NCBI GenBank assembly: GCA_028275005.1
Contig: JAQCNN010000164.1
Span: forward strand, 1 to 18,999
Reading direction: 5' to 3'
DNA length: 18,999 nucleotides
Origin: Salinirussus sp.
Lineage (GTDB): Archaea > Halobacteriota > Halobacteria > Halobacteriales > Haloarculaceae
Shown here: one piece after another, positions 1 through 6,872 of the stretch
Numbering within the stretch: the first letter of the stretch is position 1
Layout: every line of letters begins with the position of its first letter
The notes under the pieces: generated by a model
What the model was told of the DNA's origin: nothing
What the model saw: only the letters and a program-made list of their open reading frames with translations
Database searches by the model: none
Translations under genes and position numbers: made by a program

Positions 1-136
1 AGAAGTCCCGCCGATACCATCGGCATCAGTGTCATGAAAAAACAAGACAGGGAGCACCAGATTAAATCTTATGACACACATGCGTCCGGCAGCCGGTTGC
101 CGCCTGTGATATTTACTCTGTCTCTATCGAAGATGT

Positions 137-149
137 AAATCTTTATTAC
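137..149 (+). promoter_or_regulatory. Putative TATA/BRE promoter of the Liv-type operon
   Basis: An AT-rich box, CTTTATTA at 141-148 preceded by purine-rich AAAT, lies about 27-34 bp before the ATG at 175. That spacing fits a haloarchaeal promoter giving a leaderless or very short-leader transcript. The whole 1-174 stretch is clearly lower in GC than the genes and shows no coding end. The box also forms one arm of a 7-bp inverted repeat (141-147 with 161-167). Inference from sequence and spacing only. Confidence 0.5.
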
Positions 150-174
150 CTCGCTATTTGAATAAAGTGTACTC

Positions 175-1590
175 ATGCAGGATAGTAACAGGCATACGGA
201 GGACCGATCGGACGCCTCGGGGCTGGGCACAGTCGACCGGCGAAAGTTCCTGACTGTCGCCGGCGCCGGCGCGACCGCTGCACTCGCCGGCTGTTCAGGC
301 GGTGGTGGTGGCGGCGGCGGTAACGGCGACGGCGGCGGCGGTGGTGGCGGCGACCCGATCCGGATCGGCGGGATCTACCTGCTCTCCGGGCTGGCCGAGC
401 AGCTTGGCGCCGGGTCCGCGGCAGCCGCCGAGGTGGCCGTGGACGCGATCAACGAGGAAGGCGGGATCAACGGCCGCAACGTCGAGATCGAGGTTCGTGA
501 CCACGGCGACGACCCACAGGCACAGATGCGGAGTCTGGTCCAGGAGTTCGGCGCCGACGTGATGATCGGGCTGACCTCCTCCGGTGTGACCCTGAACTCC
601 GGGCCGACCATCGAGCAACTGGGGGTGCCCTTTACCCTGACGGACATCGGGACGCCGTACATCACGGAGCCCGACACCGACACCTACGGTGACTTCTACG
701 ACGGCAACGGTCGGGCTGCGGGGCTCCCGAACCTGTTCCGGACGAACTCGATGACCGCCATCATGACCTACGGGATCGCCCAGTACACCGCCGACAACTT
801 CGACGGCGGACTCCGGATCGCGAACATGGGGCCGGACTACGCCTACGGTCAGCAGTGTTGGGCCTACTACCAGGCCTATCTCGACGGTCTCGGGGTCGAC
901 TACGAGGTTGTCGCCTCGGAGTTCCCGAGCCTCGGTGCCGGGGACATGACCCCACAGATCACCACCGTCCAGAGCGCGGACCCCGACATCGTGTTCACCA
1001 GCTTCTGGGCCGGCGACACCGTCACGTTCACGAGCCAGGCCGCCGAGCAGGGGCTGTTCGAGGAGGTCGACGACGTCTTCGACACCATCGGTGCCGACCC
1101 GGTGAACTTCAACTCGCTGGGTGACACCATGCCGGACGGTCTCCACTACTCCGGGTGGTACTGGCCGGGCACCTACGACACGGACGCCGACCAGAGCTTC
1201 ATCGACCTCTATCAGGAGACCTACCAGGACGACGACGAGGTGCTGGCGTACCCGACCTTCACCGGCGGGAGTACCTGGGCGGCGGTCCAGATATACAAGG
1301 ACGCAATCGAGGCCGCGGGCAGCACGAACCCCGACGACATCATCTCTCAGATGGAGGGGTACACCTTCGAGAACGACCCTCGTGGGACAATTACACTCGA
1401 CGAGACGACCCACCAGGCAAACGCGTCCTGTGTTATCGGCGAGTCCTCGCAGGACGCAGACGTCCCCTACGACGGTGCCGGCCAGATAAATCGCCAGACG
1501 TACACCCTCGGCCGGTCGGAGGCACAGGACCTGCTCGAGGGCAGCGAGGGGCTGCTCGGCGGGTCGAACGACCTCCCACCGGGTATCTAA
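175..1590 (+). CDS. Liv-type ABC transporter solute-binding lipoprotein
   Basis: Probable extracellular binding protein of a branched-chain amino acid/amide/urea type ABC importer (periplasmic-binding-protein type I fold, Peripla_BP_6 group). It has 471 residues. The N-terminus carries a twin-arginine motif (DRRKFL, residues 21-26), a short Ala/Gly-rich hydrophobic stretch and a lipobox LAGC with Cys40 as the lipidated residue, so it should be exported folded by Tat and lipid-anchored. A Gly-rich linker (about residues 42-59, broken by one NGD) follows, then the mature domain starting PIRIGGIYLLSG. The ATG at 175 gives the Tat signal a normal N-region and lies just after a promoter-like box. 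An LivM-like permease follows after 18 nt, evidently in the same operon. The substrate cannot be told from sequence; amino acids, amides or short organic acids are all possible. The GGN/GGC-repeat linker at about 298-354 could be prone to length change. Confidence 0.9.
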   Translation: MQDSNRHTEDRSDASGLGTVDRRKFLTVAGAGATAALAGCSGGGGGGGGNGDGGGGGGGDPIRIGGIYLLSGLAEQLGAGSAAAAEVAVDAINEEGGINGRNVEIEVRDHGDDPQAQMRSLVQEFGADVMIGLTSSGVTLNSGPTIEQLGVPFTLTDIGTPYITEPDTDTYGDFYDGNGRAAGLPNLFRTNSMTAIMTYGIAQYTADNFDGGLRIANMGPDYAYGQQCWAYYQAYLDGLGVDYEVVASEFPSLGAGDMTPQITTVQSADPDIVFTSFWAGDTVTFTSQAAEQGLFEEVDDVFDTIGADPVNFNSLGDTMPDGLHYSGWYWPGTYDTDADQSFIDLYQETYQDDDEVLAYPTFTGGSTWAAVQIYKDAIEAAGSTNPDDIISQMEGYTFENDPRGTITLDETTHQANASCVIGESSQDADVPYDGAGQINRQTYTLGRSEAQDLLEGSEGLLGGSNDLPPGI

Positions 1591-1608
1591 CGACCGGAGA
1601 CAGCACTG

Positions 1609-2877
1609 ATGGCCTACGGATTTCCTGACGGACTACGCGGCGGACGGAGCAGGACCCAGTTCACTCTCGCCGCCGTTCTGGCGGCGCTGCTACTGGTCGG
1701 CTTACCGTACGGTATCCCGTTTCTCCTCCCCGGTGGACTCGACGGCTTCCAGATATCGCTGTTGACCCAGACCCTGATCTTCGTCCTGTTCGCGACAGCG
1801 TTCAACCTGCTGTACGGGTACACCGGGCTCCTCTCGTTCGGACACGCGATGTTCGTCGCGGTCTCCGGCTACACGGTCGCGAAGACGGTCACCCAGCTGT
1901 CGCCTGCGCTCGGCTTCCCCGAGACGTTCGGCGCCGTCTCGCCGCTGGCAACCTGGGTGCTCGCGCTCGTGCTCGGGATGGTCGTAGCGACACTGCTCGC
2001 GATCCTGGTCGGCTACCTCTCGGTCCAGCTCGAGGAGATCTACTTCGCGCTGATCACCCTGGCGTTCAGTATGGCCATCTTCGTGATGGCCAACCAGGAC
2101 ACCCCTGGCACGATACTCCAGGCCCTGGGCATCGGCGGCGGGAACTTCACCAACGGTTCCGACGGCCTCACGTTCATCATGGGCGATGTGAACCTGTTCG
2201 GGGTCTTCGAGTTCCAGCTCGTCGATATCATCAACCCATTTGGCTACTACTTCCTGACCCTGCTGGTCGTGTCACTGGGGATGTACGCCATCTGGCGGGT
2301 CGTCAAGTCACCCTTTGGCCTGATCTGTCAGGCGATCCGTGAGAATCCCGAGCGTGCACGGGCAATGGGCATCAACGTGAACTTCCACCAGTGGATGACG
2401 TTCATCGTCTCCGGGGCCTTCTCCGGGCTCGCGGGGGCGCTGCTCATCCCGCTGGCGACGAACGTCAACCCGGAGAGTCACGCCTTCTGGACGGCCTCGG
2501 CCGAGCCGGTTATTATGACCGTCATCGGCGGGCCCTACTCCTTCTTCGGGCCGGCGATCGGCGCGTTCACCTACGAGTATCTCCGGTGGTTCATCCGGCA
2601 GTTCCCGGTGCTCGAGGCACACTGGGAGGCAAGCTTCGGGCTGCTGTTGCTCATCGTGGTGATGTTCTTCAGCAACGGCGTCTCCGGCGGGCTCGAGCGC
2701 GGACGCGCCTGGCTGAGCGAGGCCGGCAACCGGTTCCAGGAGGACGGGCCGGCAGGCGTTGGCCGGTTCGCCAGGGAGACGGTCGTCGGGTACGCCGCCT
2801 GGACGCGCAAGACCGTCGTCGACTGGGTCACGGGCCGGGTCGCCGGCCTCCGTCGCCTGGTCGGTAGCGAGGGGTAG
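1609..2877 (+). CDS. LivM-like branched-chain substrate ABC permease
   Basis: Membrane permease of a Liv-type ABC importer (BPD_transp_2 family). It has 422 residues with roughly eight to ten hydrophobic segments between about residues 18 and 360. The cytoplasmic coupling region is recognisable as AIRENPERARAMG starting at residue 242, which in this family contacts the LivG/LivF ATPases. The ATG at 1609 lies 18 nt after the binding-protein stop and has a GGAGA Shine-Dalgarno-like stretch (1596-1600) upstream, as expected for an internal operon gene. LivM is preferred over LivH because of the length and the loop sequence. The C-terminus (about 361-422) is a hydrophilic, Arg/Trp-rich tail beyond the last membrane segment. 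No LivH, LivG or LivF gene follows: the next gene is an FMN reductase after 77 nt. Confidence 0.88.
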   Translation: MAYGFPDGLRGGRSRTQFTLAAVLAALLLVGLPYGIPFLLPGGLDGFQISLLTQTLIFVLFATAFNLLYGYTGLLSFGHAMFVAVSGYTVAKTVTQLSPALGFPETFGAVSPLATWVLALVLGMVVATLLAILVGYLSVQLEEIYFALITLAFSMAIFVMANQDTPGTILQALGIGGGNFTNGSDGLTFIMGDVNLFGVFEFQLVDIINPFGYYFLTLLVVSLGMYAIWRVVKSPFGLICQAIRENPERARAMGINVNFHQWMTFIVSGAFSGLAGALLIPLATNVNPESHAFWTASAEPVIMTVIGGPYSFFGPAIGAFTYEYLRWFIRQFPVLEAHWEASFGLLLLIVVMFFSNGVSGGLERGRAWLSEAGNRFQEDGPAGVGRFARETVVGYAAWTRKTVVDWVTGRVAGLRRLVGSEG

Positions 2878-2954
2878 GCTACGGGCAACCCGACCGGCGC
2901 CGGTCGGCTTCCGCCCACCGAAGGACTTTGCACCTCGCCGGCGCACGGTTCTGT

Positions 2955-3530
2955 ATGCCACCGACAGTTGTTGCCGTCTGTGGAAGCTTACGGGACGCCA
3001 GTCACACCCGGACAGCACTCGAGCACGCCCTGGAAGCGGCACACGAGCGGGGTGCTGAGACCGACCTGCTCGACCTCCGGACGTACGACCTGCCGGTCTA
3101 CGACCCCGACAACAGCGACGACGGCGACGCCCCTGCGCTCCGGGCGGCGGTCCGGGCCGCCGACTCGGTGCTTCTGGGCTCGCCGATGTACCACGGCTCC
3201 TACAGCGGGTCGCTGAAGAACGCACTCGACTACTGTGGGTTCGAGGAGTTCGAGGACCGAACCATCGGCCTGCTCGGCGTCTCGGGGGGGAGCTTTCCGG
3301 TCACGACACTGGAGCATCTCCGGTCGGTCTGCCGGGCGCTGAACGCCTGGGTACTGCCCCACCAGGCCGCCATCCCGGAGGCCGGGAGTCAGTTCGAGGG
3401 CGGCGCGTTCGTCGACGACTCCCTCGCCCAGCGGGTCACCGTCCTCGGTGAGCGGGCCGTCGAGTACGCCACCATCACCGCAAACCCCGCCTCGTTCGCG
3501 GGCCAGCAAAACGCCGGCGCGGGCGACTAA
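2955..3530 (+). CDS. NADPH-dependent FMN reductase family protein
   Basis: Flavodoxin-fold oxidoreductase of the NADPH-dependent FMN reductase family (FMN_red), a cytosolic enzyme that reduces flavin, quinone or related acceptors with NAD(P)H. The 191 residues begin with the phosphate-binding region VAVCGSLR (residues 6-13). The family flavin loop SPMYHGSYSGSLKNALD is at residues 76-92, and GLLGVSGG lies near 105-112. The ATG at 2955 is chosen over an in-frame TTG at 2928 because the beta-strand 1/GSLR motif then starts at the usual distance from the N-terminus, and an ACTTTGCA TATA-like box sits about 27 bp upstream. The gene follows the Liv pair after 77 nt but seems to have its own promoter. 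The physiological substrate is unknown; chromate, azo or quinone reduction cannot be told apart here. Confidence 0.85.
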   Translation: MPPTVVAVCGSLRDASHTRTALEHALEAAHERGAETDLLDLRTYDLPVYDPDNSDDGDAPALRAAVRAADSVLLGSPMYHGSYSGSLKNALDYCGFEEFEDRTIGLLGVSGGSFPVTTLEHLRSVCRALNAWVLPHQAAIPEAGSQFEGGAFVDDSLAQRVTVLGERAVEYATITANPASFAGQQNAGAGD

Positions 3531-3567
3531 CGTAACGGTCATACGACGGCGGCCACTACCGACTGTC

Positions 3568-4182
3568 GTGACTCAGTGGGCCGAGAACACCGACCTCGGG
3601 CGCGAACGCGGGCCTCTCGGGCTCCTCCGTGCGTGGGTCGAGGTGCTGGTCAACCCGCGGGCGTTCTTCCGCGGAAAGGTCGCCCCGGGTGACCAGGCAC
3701 CGGGGCTCACCTTCGTGGCTGCCGTGGTGCTCGTCTCCGAGACCGTCCGCCTCGCTGTTATCGACGGCACGTACCCGATAATCAGCGGTCAGCCGACCGC
3801 CTCCGCGCTGCTGTGGGTGCTGTTTGTCGTTGTACTCGTCGCGCCCGCAGGCGTCCACCTGACCGCGGCCCTCCAGACGGTCATCCTGATCGGGACCGTC
3901 GAGGACCGCGCCGGCGTCAGCGAGACCGTGCAGGTGCTCTGTTACGCGACAGCCCCCTGCGTGCTCGTCGGGCTCACGAACCCCTGGGTGACGGGGGTAG
4001 TCGCCGTCTGGGGGGGCACCCTGCTGGTCGTCGGGCTCAGTGAGGTCCACAGCGTCCCCCCGGAGCTGGCGCTCGCGGTTGCGGCGGTCCCGGGCTTTCT
4101 CGCCTTCGGCTACGGTTTCGGCGGGTACGAGGCGCTCGCGACCGTCGCCGAGCAGGTGGGGGCCGCCGCAGGCGGCAGCTGA
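3568..4182 (+). CDS. Yip1-domain-like integral membrane protein
   Basis: Predicted polytopic membrane protein of 204 residues resembling the Yip1 domain family, which is common in haloarchaea and has no settled function. Residues 1-45 form a hydrophilic N-terminus with a pattern I recognise from haloarchaeal homologues (WVEVLVNPRAFF and VAPGDQAPGL). About five hydrophobic segments follow: near 46-62, 78-100, 104-122, 128-155 and 165-185. The GTG at 3568 is chosen because homologues start with M-T-Q-W; the longer reading frame opening upstream overlaps the FMN reductase and encodes Pro/Ser/Arg-rich sequence typical of a shadow frame. The gap to the preceding stop is 37 nt, so the two genes may be co-transcribed, though an AT-richer stretch near 3531-3547 could be a promoter. 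Family assignment is by overall pattern, not by a catalytic motif. Confidence 0.72.
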   Translation: MTQWAENTDLGRERGPLGLLRAWVEVLVNPRAFFRGKVAPGDQAPGLTFVAAVVLVSETVRLAVIDGTYPIISGQPTASALLWVLFVVVLVAPAGVHLTAALQTVILIGTVEDRAGVSETVQVLCYATAPCVLVGLTNPWVTGVVAVWGGTLLVVGLSEVHSVPPELALAVAAVPGFLAFGYGFGGYEALATVAEQVGAAAGGS

Positions 4183-4189
4183 CCCGGCG

Positions 4190-4197
4190 CTTTTGTC
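4190..4197 (+). promoter_or_regulatory. TATA-like box for the small acidic protein gene
   Basis: CTTTTGTC lies 22-29 bp before the ATG at 4219, in otherwise GC-rich sequence. The same motif at the same spacing precedes the gene at 12310. It fits a leaderless promoter; inference from position and composition. Confidence 0.4.
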
Positions 4198-4218
4198 TGT
4201 GCCACCCCTCCGGCGAGT

Positions 4219-4563
4219 ATGTTCACGCTGGAGACGGAGTCGTTTGCCTTCGAGTTGAAGGAGGGGACAGTCAAACACGTCGGGGCCTCGACGGCCGCGG
4301 CGACAGCAAAGCTGTACGAGGTGACAGCCGCCGAGAGCCGCGCGTTTGGCGACGAGCGCGTGAAACTCGCCTTCGAGGACGGCGAGGGCAACGAGGTGGA
4401 GGTGGCCCTGTTTCCGGAGGAGGCGGCCGAGTTGCGGGCCGGGCTCGCGGAGCTGGTCGGCGACCAGGAGCCCACGGCCGAGGACAGCAGAGCCGAGTCG
4501 GGCTCGGAGCCAGGGGGCGCGGACGAGGGGCCGACCCAGCGGGGGAGTGACTGGCTCGAGTGA
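4219..4563 (+). CDS. Small acidic haloarchaeal protein of unknown function
   Basis: I do not recognise a functional family for this 114-residue cytosolic protein. Residues 1-80 look folded: alternating hydrophobic/charged strands at the start (MFTLETESFAFEL), an Ala-rich helix-like stretch, a strand-like VEVALFP near residue 60, and a helix EEAAELRAGLAELVG. The last 30 or so residues are a disordered, Glu/Ser/Gly-rich tail ending in DWLE. Codon use is like that of its neighbours and a promoter-like box precedes the ATG, so it is probably real. It sits 36 nt after the Yip1-like gene and 66 nt before the DHH/S1 gene. A partner role with the DHH protein is possible but unsupported beyond adjacency. 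Confidence 0.7.
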   Translation: MFTLETESFAFELKEGTVKHVGASTAAATAKLYEVTAAESRAFGDERVKLAFEDGEGNEVEVALFPEEAAELRAGLAELVGDQEPTAEDSRAESGSEPGGADEGPTQRGSDWLE

Positions 4564-4598
4564 GGGGGGTGAGGGGGCGAGCGAACGGATTCGACAAC

Positions 4599-4607
4599 CG
4601 TTTTAGG
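4599..4607 (+). promoter_or_regulatory. TATA-like box for the DHH/S1 gene
   Basis: GTTTTAG at 4600-4606, preceded by the purine/C-rich CGACAACC that could serve as BRE, lies 24-30 bp before the ATG at 4630. It stands out in a very G-rich context and fits a leaderless haloarchaeal promoter. Confidence 0.5.
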
Positions 4608-4629
4608 GTGGGGGCGCTTGTGACTGCTA

Positions 4630-6816
4630 ATGGGTACGTGTATCATCTGCGGCACGTCTGTAGACGGCCGCATCTGTGAGTTGCATGAGGAGGACGCCGC
4701 CTTCGTGTTCCGCGGGACACAGCCAAGCGAGTTGACCCCGAACCGGTACTACCGGGGCACGGTCGACGGCTACGCCGAGTTCGGTGTGTTCGTCGACATC
4801 GGCGACCACGTCACCGGACTGCTCCACAAGAGCGAGTTGGACCAGCGACTCGACAGTCTCGGCTGGGAGCCCGGCGATTCGGTCTTTGTCCAGGTGAAGG
4901 GCGTCCGGGACAACGGGAACATCGACCTCGGCTGGTCGATCCGCCAGGACGAGTCATCGTTCCGTGGCACGCTCATCGACGACCCGGAGGCCGACGCGGA
5001 GTACCTCGCCGAGGAGGACGAAGCGGGAAACGCGCATCGGGGGGCGACTGACGGGTCGTCCCCCCCAGCCACGACGGAGCAGGCGACGAACGACGACAGC
5101 GACACGCCCGAACCTGACGGGGCCAACGCCGGCAGTGTGCCCGACACCGGGGAGACCGAGACCACGGACACGGGCGAGGCCGCGGCTCGTGCGGGTGCTG
5201 TTGCCGCACAGGCCGAGGACCACTCCACACAGGCCGAACGTGTCGACGACCAGTCCGACGGTGCCGGCGCCGAGACGACGGCGGCCGACACAGCGGACAG
5301 CGAGGCGTCGGCGACCGAGTCGTCCACGGCAGACGAGTCCGCCGGGCAGACAACGATCGACACACTCGACGACCGTGTTGGCGACGCTGTCCGTATCGAG
5401 GGTGAGGTGGTGACCGCCCGACAGACCGCCGGCCCGACCGTGTTCGAACTGCGTGACGAGACGGGCACTGTCGATTGCGCTGCCTTCGAGGAGGCCGGCG
5501 TGCGCGCCTACCCCGATGTCGGCGAGGGTGATGTCGTCCGCCTGGAGGGCGAAGTCGAGCGCCGCCGCGGCGAACTCCAGGTCGAGACCGAGGGTCTGGC
5601 CCTCCTCGAGGACGAGGACCGCGACGCGGTCACCGAGCGGATGGACGAGGCGATGCTCCAGCGCGCCCGGCCGGACGAGGTCGAACCGCTGGCCGCTGAC
5701 CCGGCTGTGAAGTCCGCGCTCGACGGGCTCCGTGACGCCGCGACCGCCGTCCGGCGCGCGGTGCTCGAGGGCCGGCCGGTCATCGTCCGACACAGCGCCA
5801 CCGCCGACGGCTACCTGGCGGGTGTTGCCCTCGAACGGGCGACGCTCCCGCTCGTCCGCGAACACAACACCGGGTCGGATGCCGAGTACCACTACTTCGA
5901 CCGGCGGCCCCTGGAGGGGTCGGTCTACGACATGGACGACGCCACGGGTGACGTGACGGGGATGCTCTCGAACCGGGCCCGCCACGACGAGCAGTTCCCG
6001 CTGTTCGTCTTTCTCGCGGCCGGCGGCACCGCCGAGTCCCAGGACGCACTCGACCTGTTGGGTGTCTACGGCGCCCGTCGTGTGCTCGTCGACGAGCAGA
6101 CCGTGGACACAGACATCGCGGCGACCGTGGACGTCCTCGCGACACCGGAGGAGGGGGAGACAACGGCAACCGCCCTGGCCGCGACCCTCGCCGCGCACGT
6201 CGACGGCGACGCCAGCGAGGAGCTCCGGCATCTCCCGGCGGTGAGCTTCTGGGAGGGGGCCCCTGTGTCGTACGCCGACCTCGCGGGCGAGGCAGGGCAC
6301 GACCCCGAGGAAACCACCCGGATGCGCGAGGCCGTCGCGCTGGAGGCGTACTACCAGTCCTACGAGGACAAGCGTGAGCTGGTCGCGGACCTGCTCTACG
6401 GCGACAGTGCGGACCTCGTCGAACACGTCAGCGACCAGTACCGCGAGCGGATGAGCGCCGAGGTCGAGACGGCCGAGACGAACATCGGCACCCGTGAGGT
6501 CGGCGGGGAGACGGTGCTGGTGCTGGATACCGACGACTACACCCACCGCTACGAGTTCCCGCCGGACCGGCTCCTGCTCGACGAGCTGTATCGTCGTCAC
6601 CGTGACGAGGCTACCGCCCTCTTTGGTATCGGCACCGACGAGGCCTTTGTCCGGGGTGACGTCGACGTTCGCACGCTGGTCGAGCGCGCCAAGGAGGACG
6701 TCCCCGAGGCGGGCCTGGACGCCCGTGGCGCCCGCGAGGGTCGTATCGAGTTCCTCGCCGGCGAGCGCGAGGCCGCCGAGACGGCACTGCTCGACGCGCT
6801 GGCCGAGACGCTGTGA
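4630..6816 (+). CDS. Zinc-finger/S1/OB/DHH (RecJ-like) protein, active site apparently lost
   Basis: A 728-residue protein related to the archaeal RecJ-like DHH phosphoesterases (COG1107-type). Domains in order: a CxxC...CxxH zinc finger (C4, C7, C16, H19); an S1 RNA-binding domain (about 33-106, YYRGTVDGYAEFGVFVDIG); a long Asp/Glu/Thr/Ala-rich linker (about 107-240); an OB-fold nucleic-acid-binding domain (about 241-325); and a DHH-type region (about 345-728). The DHH motifs are degenerate. Motif I is HSATADG (388-394) where active relatives have HADxDG-like residues. The DNG-like motif II position reads AAGG (463-466). The DHH position reads DEQ (488-490). Only D393 and D488 of the usual metal ligands remain, and the C-terminal DHHA1-like glycine motif is also altered. 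It is therefore probably not a nuclease but a nucleic-acid-binding scaffold, as with Cdc45 and inactivated crenarchaeal RecJ relatives. The ATG keeps the zinc finger and lies after a promoter-like box. Confidence 0.82.
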   Translation: MGTCIICGTSVDGRICELHEEDAAFVFRGTQPSELTPNRYYRGTVDGYAEFGVFVDIGDHVTGLLHKSELDQRLDSLGWEPGDSVFVQVKGVRDNGNIDLGWSIRQDESSFRGTLIDDPEADAEYLAEEDEAGNAHRGATDGSSPPATTEQATNDDSDTPEPDGANAGSVPDTGETETTDTGEAAARAGAVAAQAEDHSTQAERVDDQSDGAGAETTAADTADSEASATESSTADESAGQTTIDTLDDRVGDAVRIEGEVVTARQTAGPTVFELRDETGTVDCAAFEEAGVRAYPDVGEGDVVRLEGEVERRRGELQVETEGLALLEDEDRDAVTERMDEAMLQRARPDEVEPLAADPAVKSALDGLRDAATAVRRAVLEGRPVIVRHSATADGYLAGVALERATLPLVREHNTGSDAEYHYFDRRPLEGSVYDMDDATGDVTGMLSNRARHDEQFPLFVFLAAGGTAESQDALDLLGVYGARRVLVDEQTVDTDIAATVDVLATPEEGETTATALAATLAAHVDGDASEELRHLPAVSFWEGAPVSYADLAGEAGHDPEETTRMREAVALEAYYQSYEDKRELVADLLYGDSADLVEHVSDQYRERMSAEVETAETNIGTREVGGETVLVLDTDDYTHRYEFPPDRLLLDELYRRHRDEATALFGIGTDEAFVRGDVDVRTLVERAKEDVPEAGLDARGAREGRIEFLAGEREAAETALLDALAETL

Positions 6817-6838
6817 CGCTGTAGCCGACCGGAGCGAC

Positions 6839-6847
6839 ACCCTTAGG
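6839..6847 (+). promoter_or_regulatory. TATA-like box for elp3
   Basis: CCTTAGG at 6841-6847 lies 26-32 bp before the ATG at 6873. It is a weak box, short and flanked by GC, but matches the spacing seen at the other genes in this window. Confidence 0.33.
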
Positions 6848-6872
6848 CGGCTACCTCGACTACGAAACGCCA

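Noticed and set aside
295..1413. Long minus-strand open frame (372 codons) opposite the solute-binding protein gene
   Set aside because: It lies wholly antisense to a gene with clear Tat, lipobox and binding-protein features. Its product is Val/Gly/Arg/Asp-rich shadow sequence with no recognisable domain.
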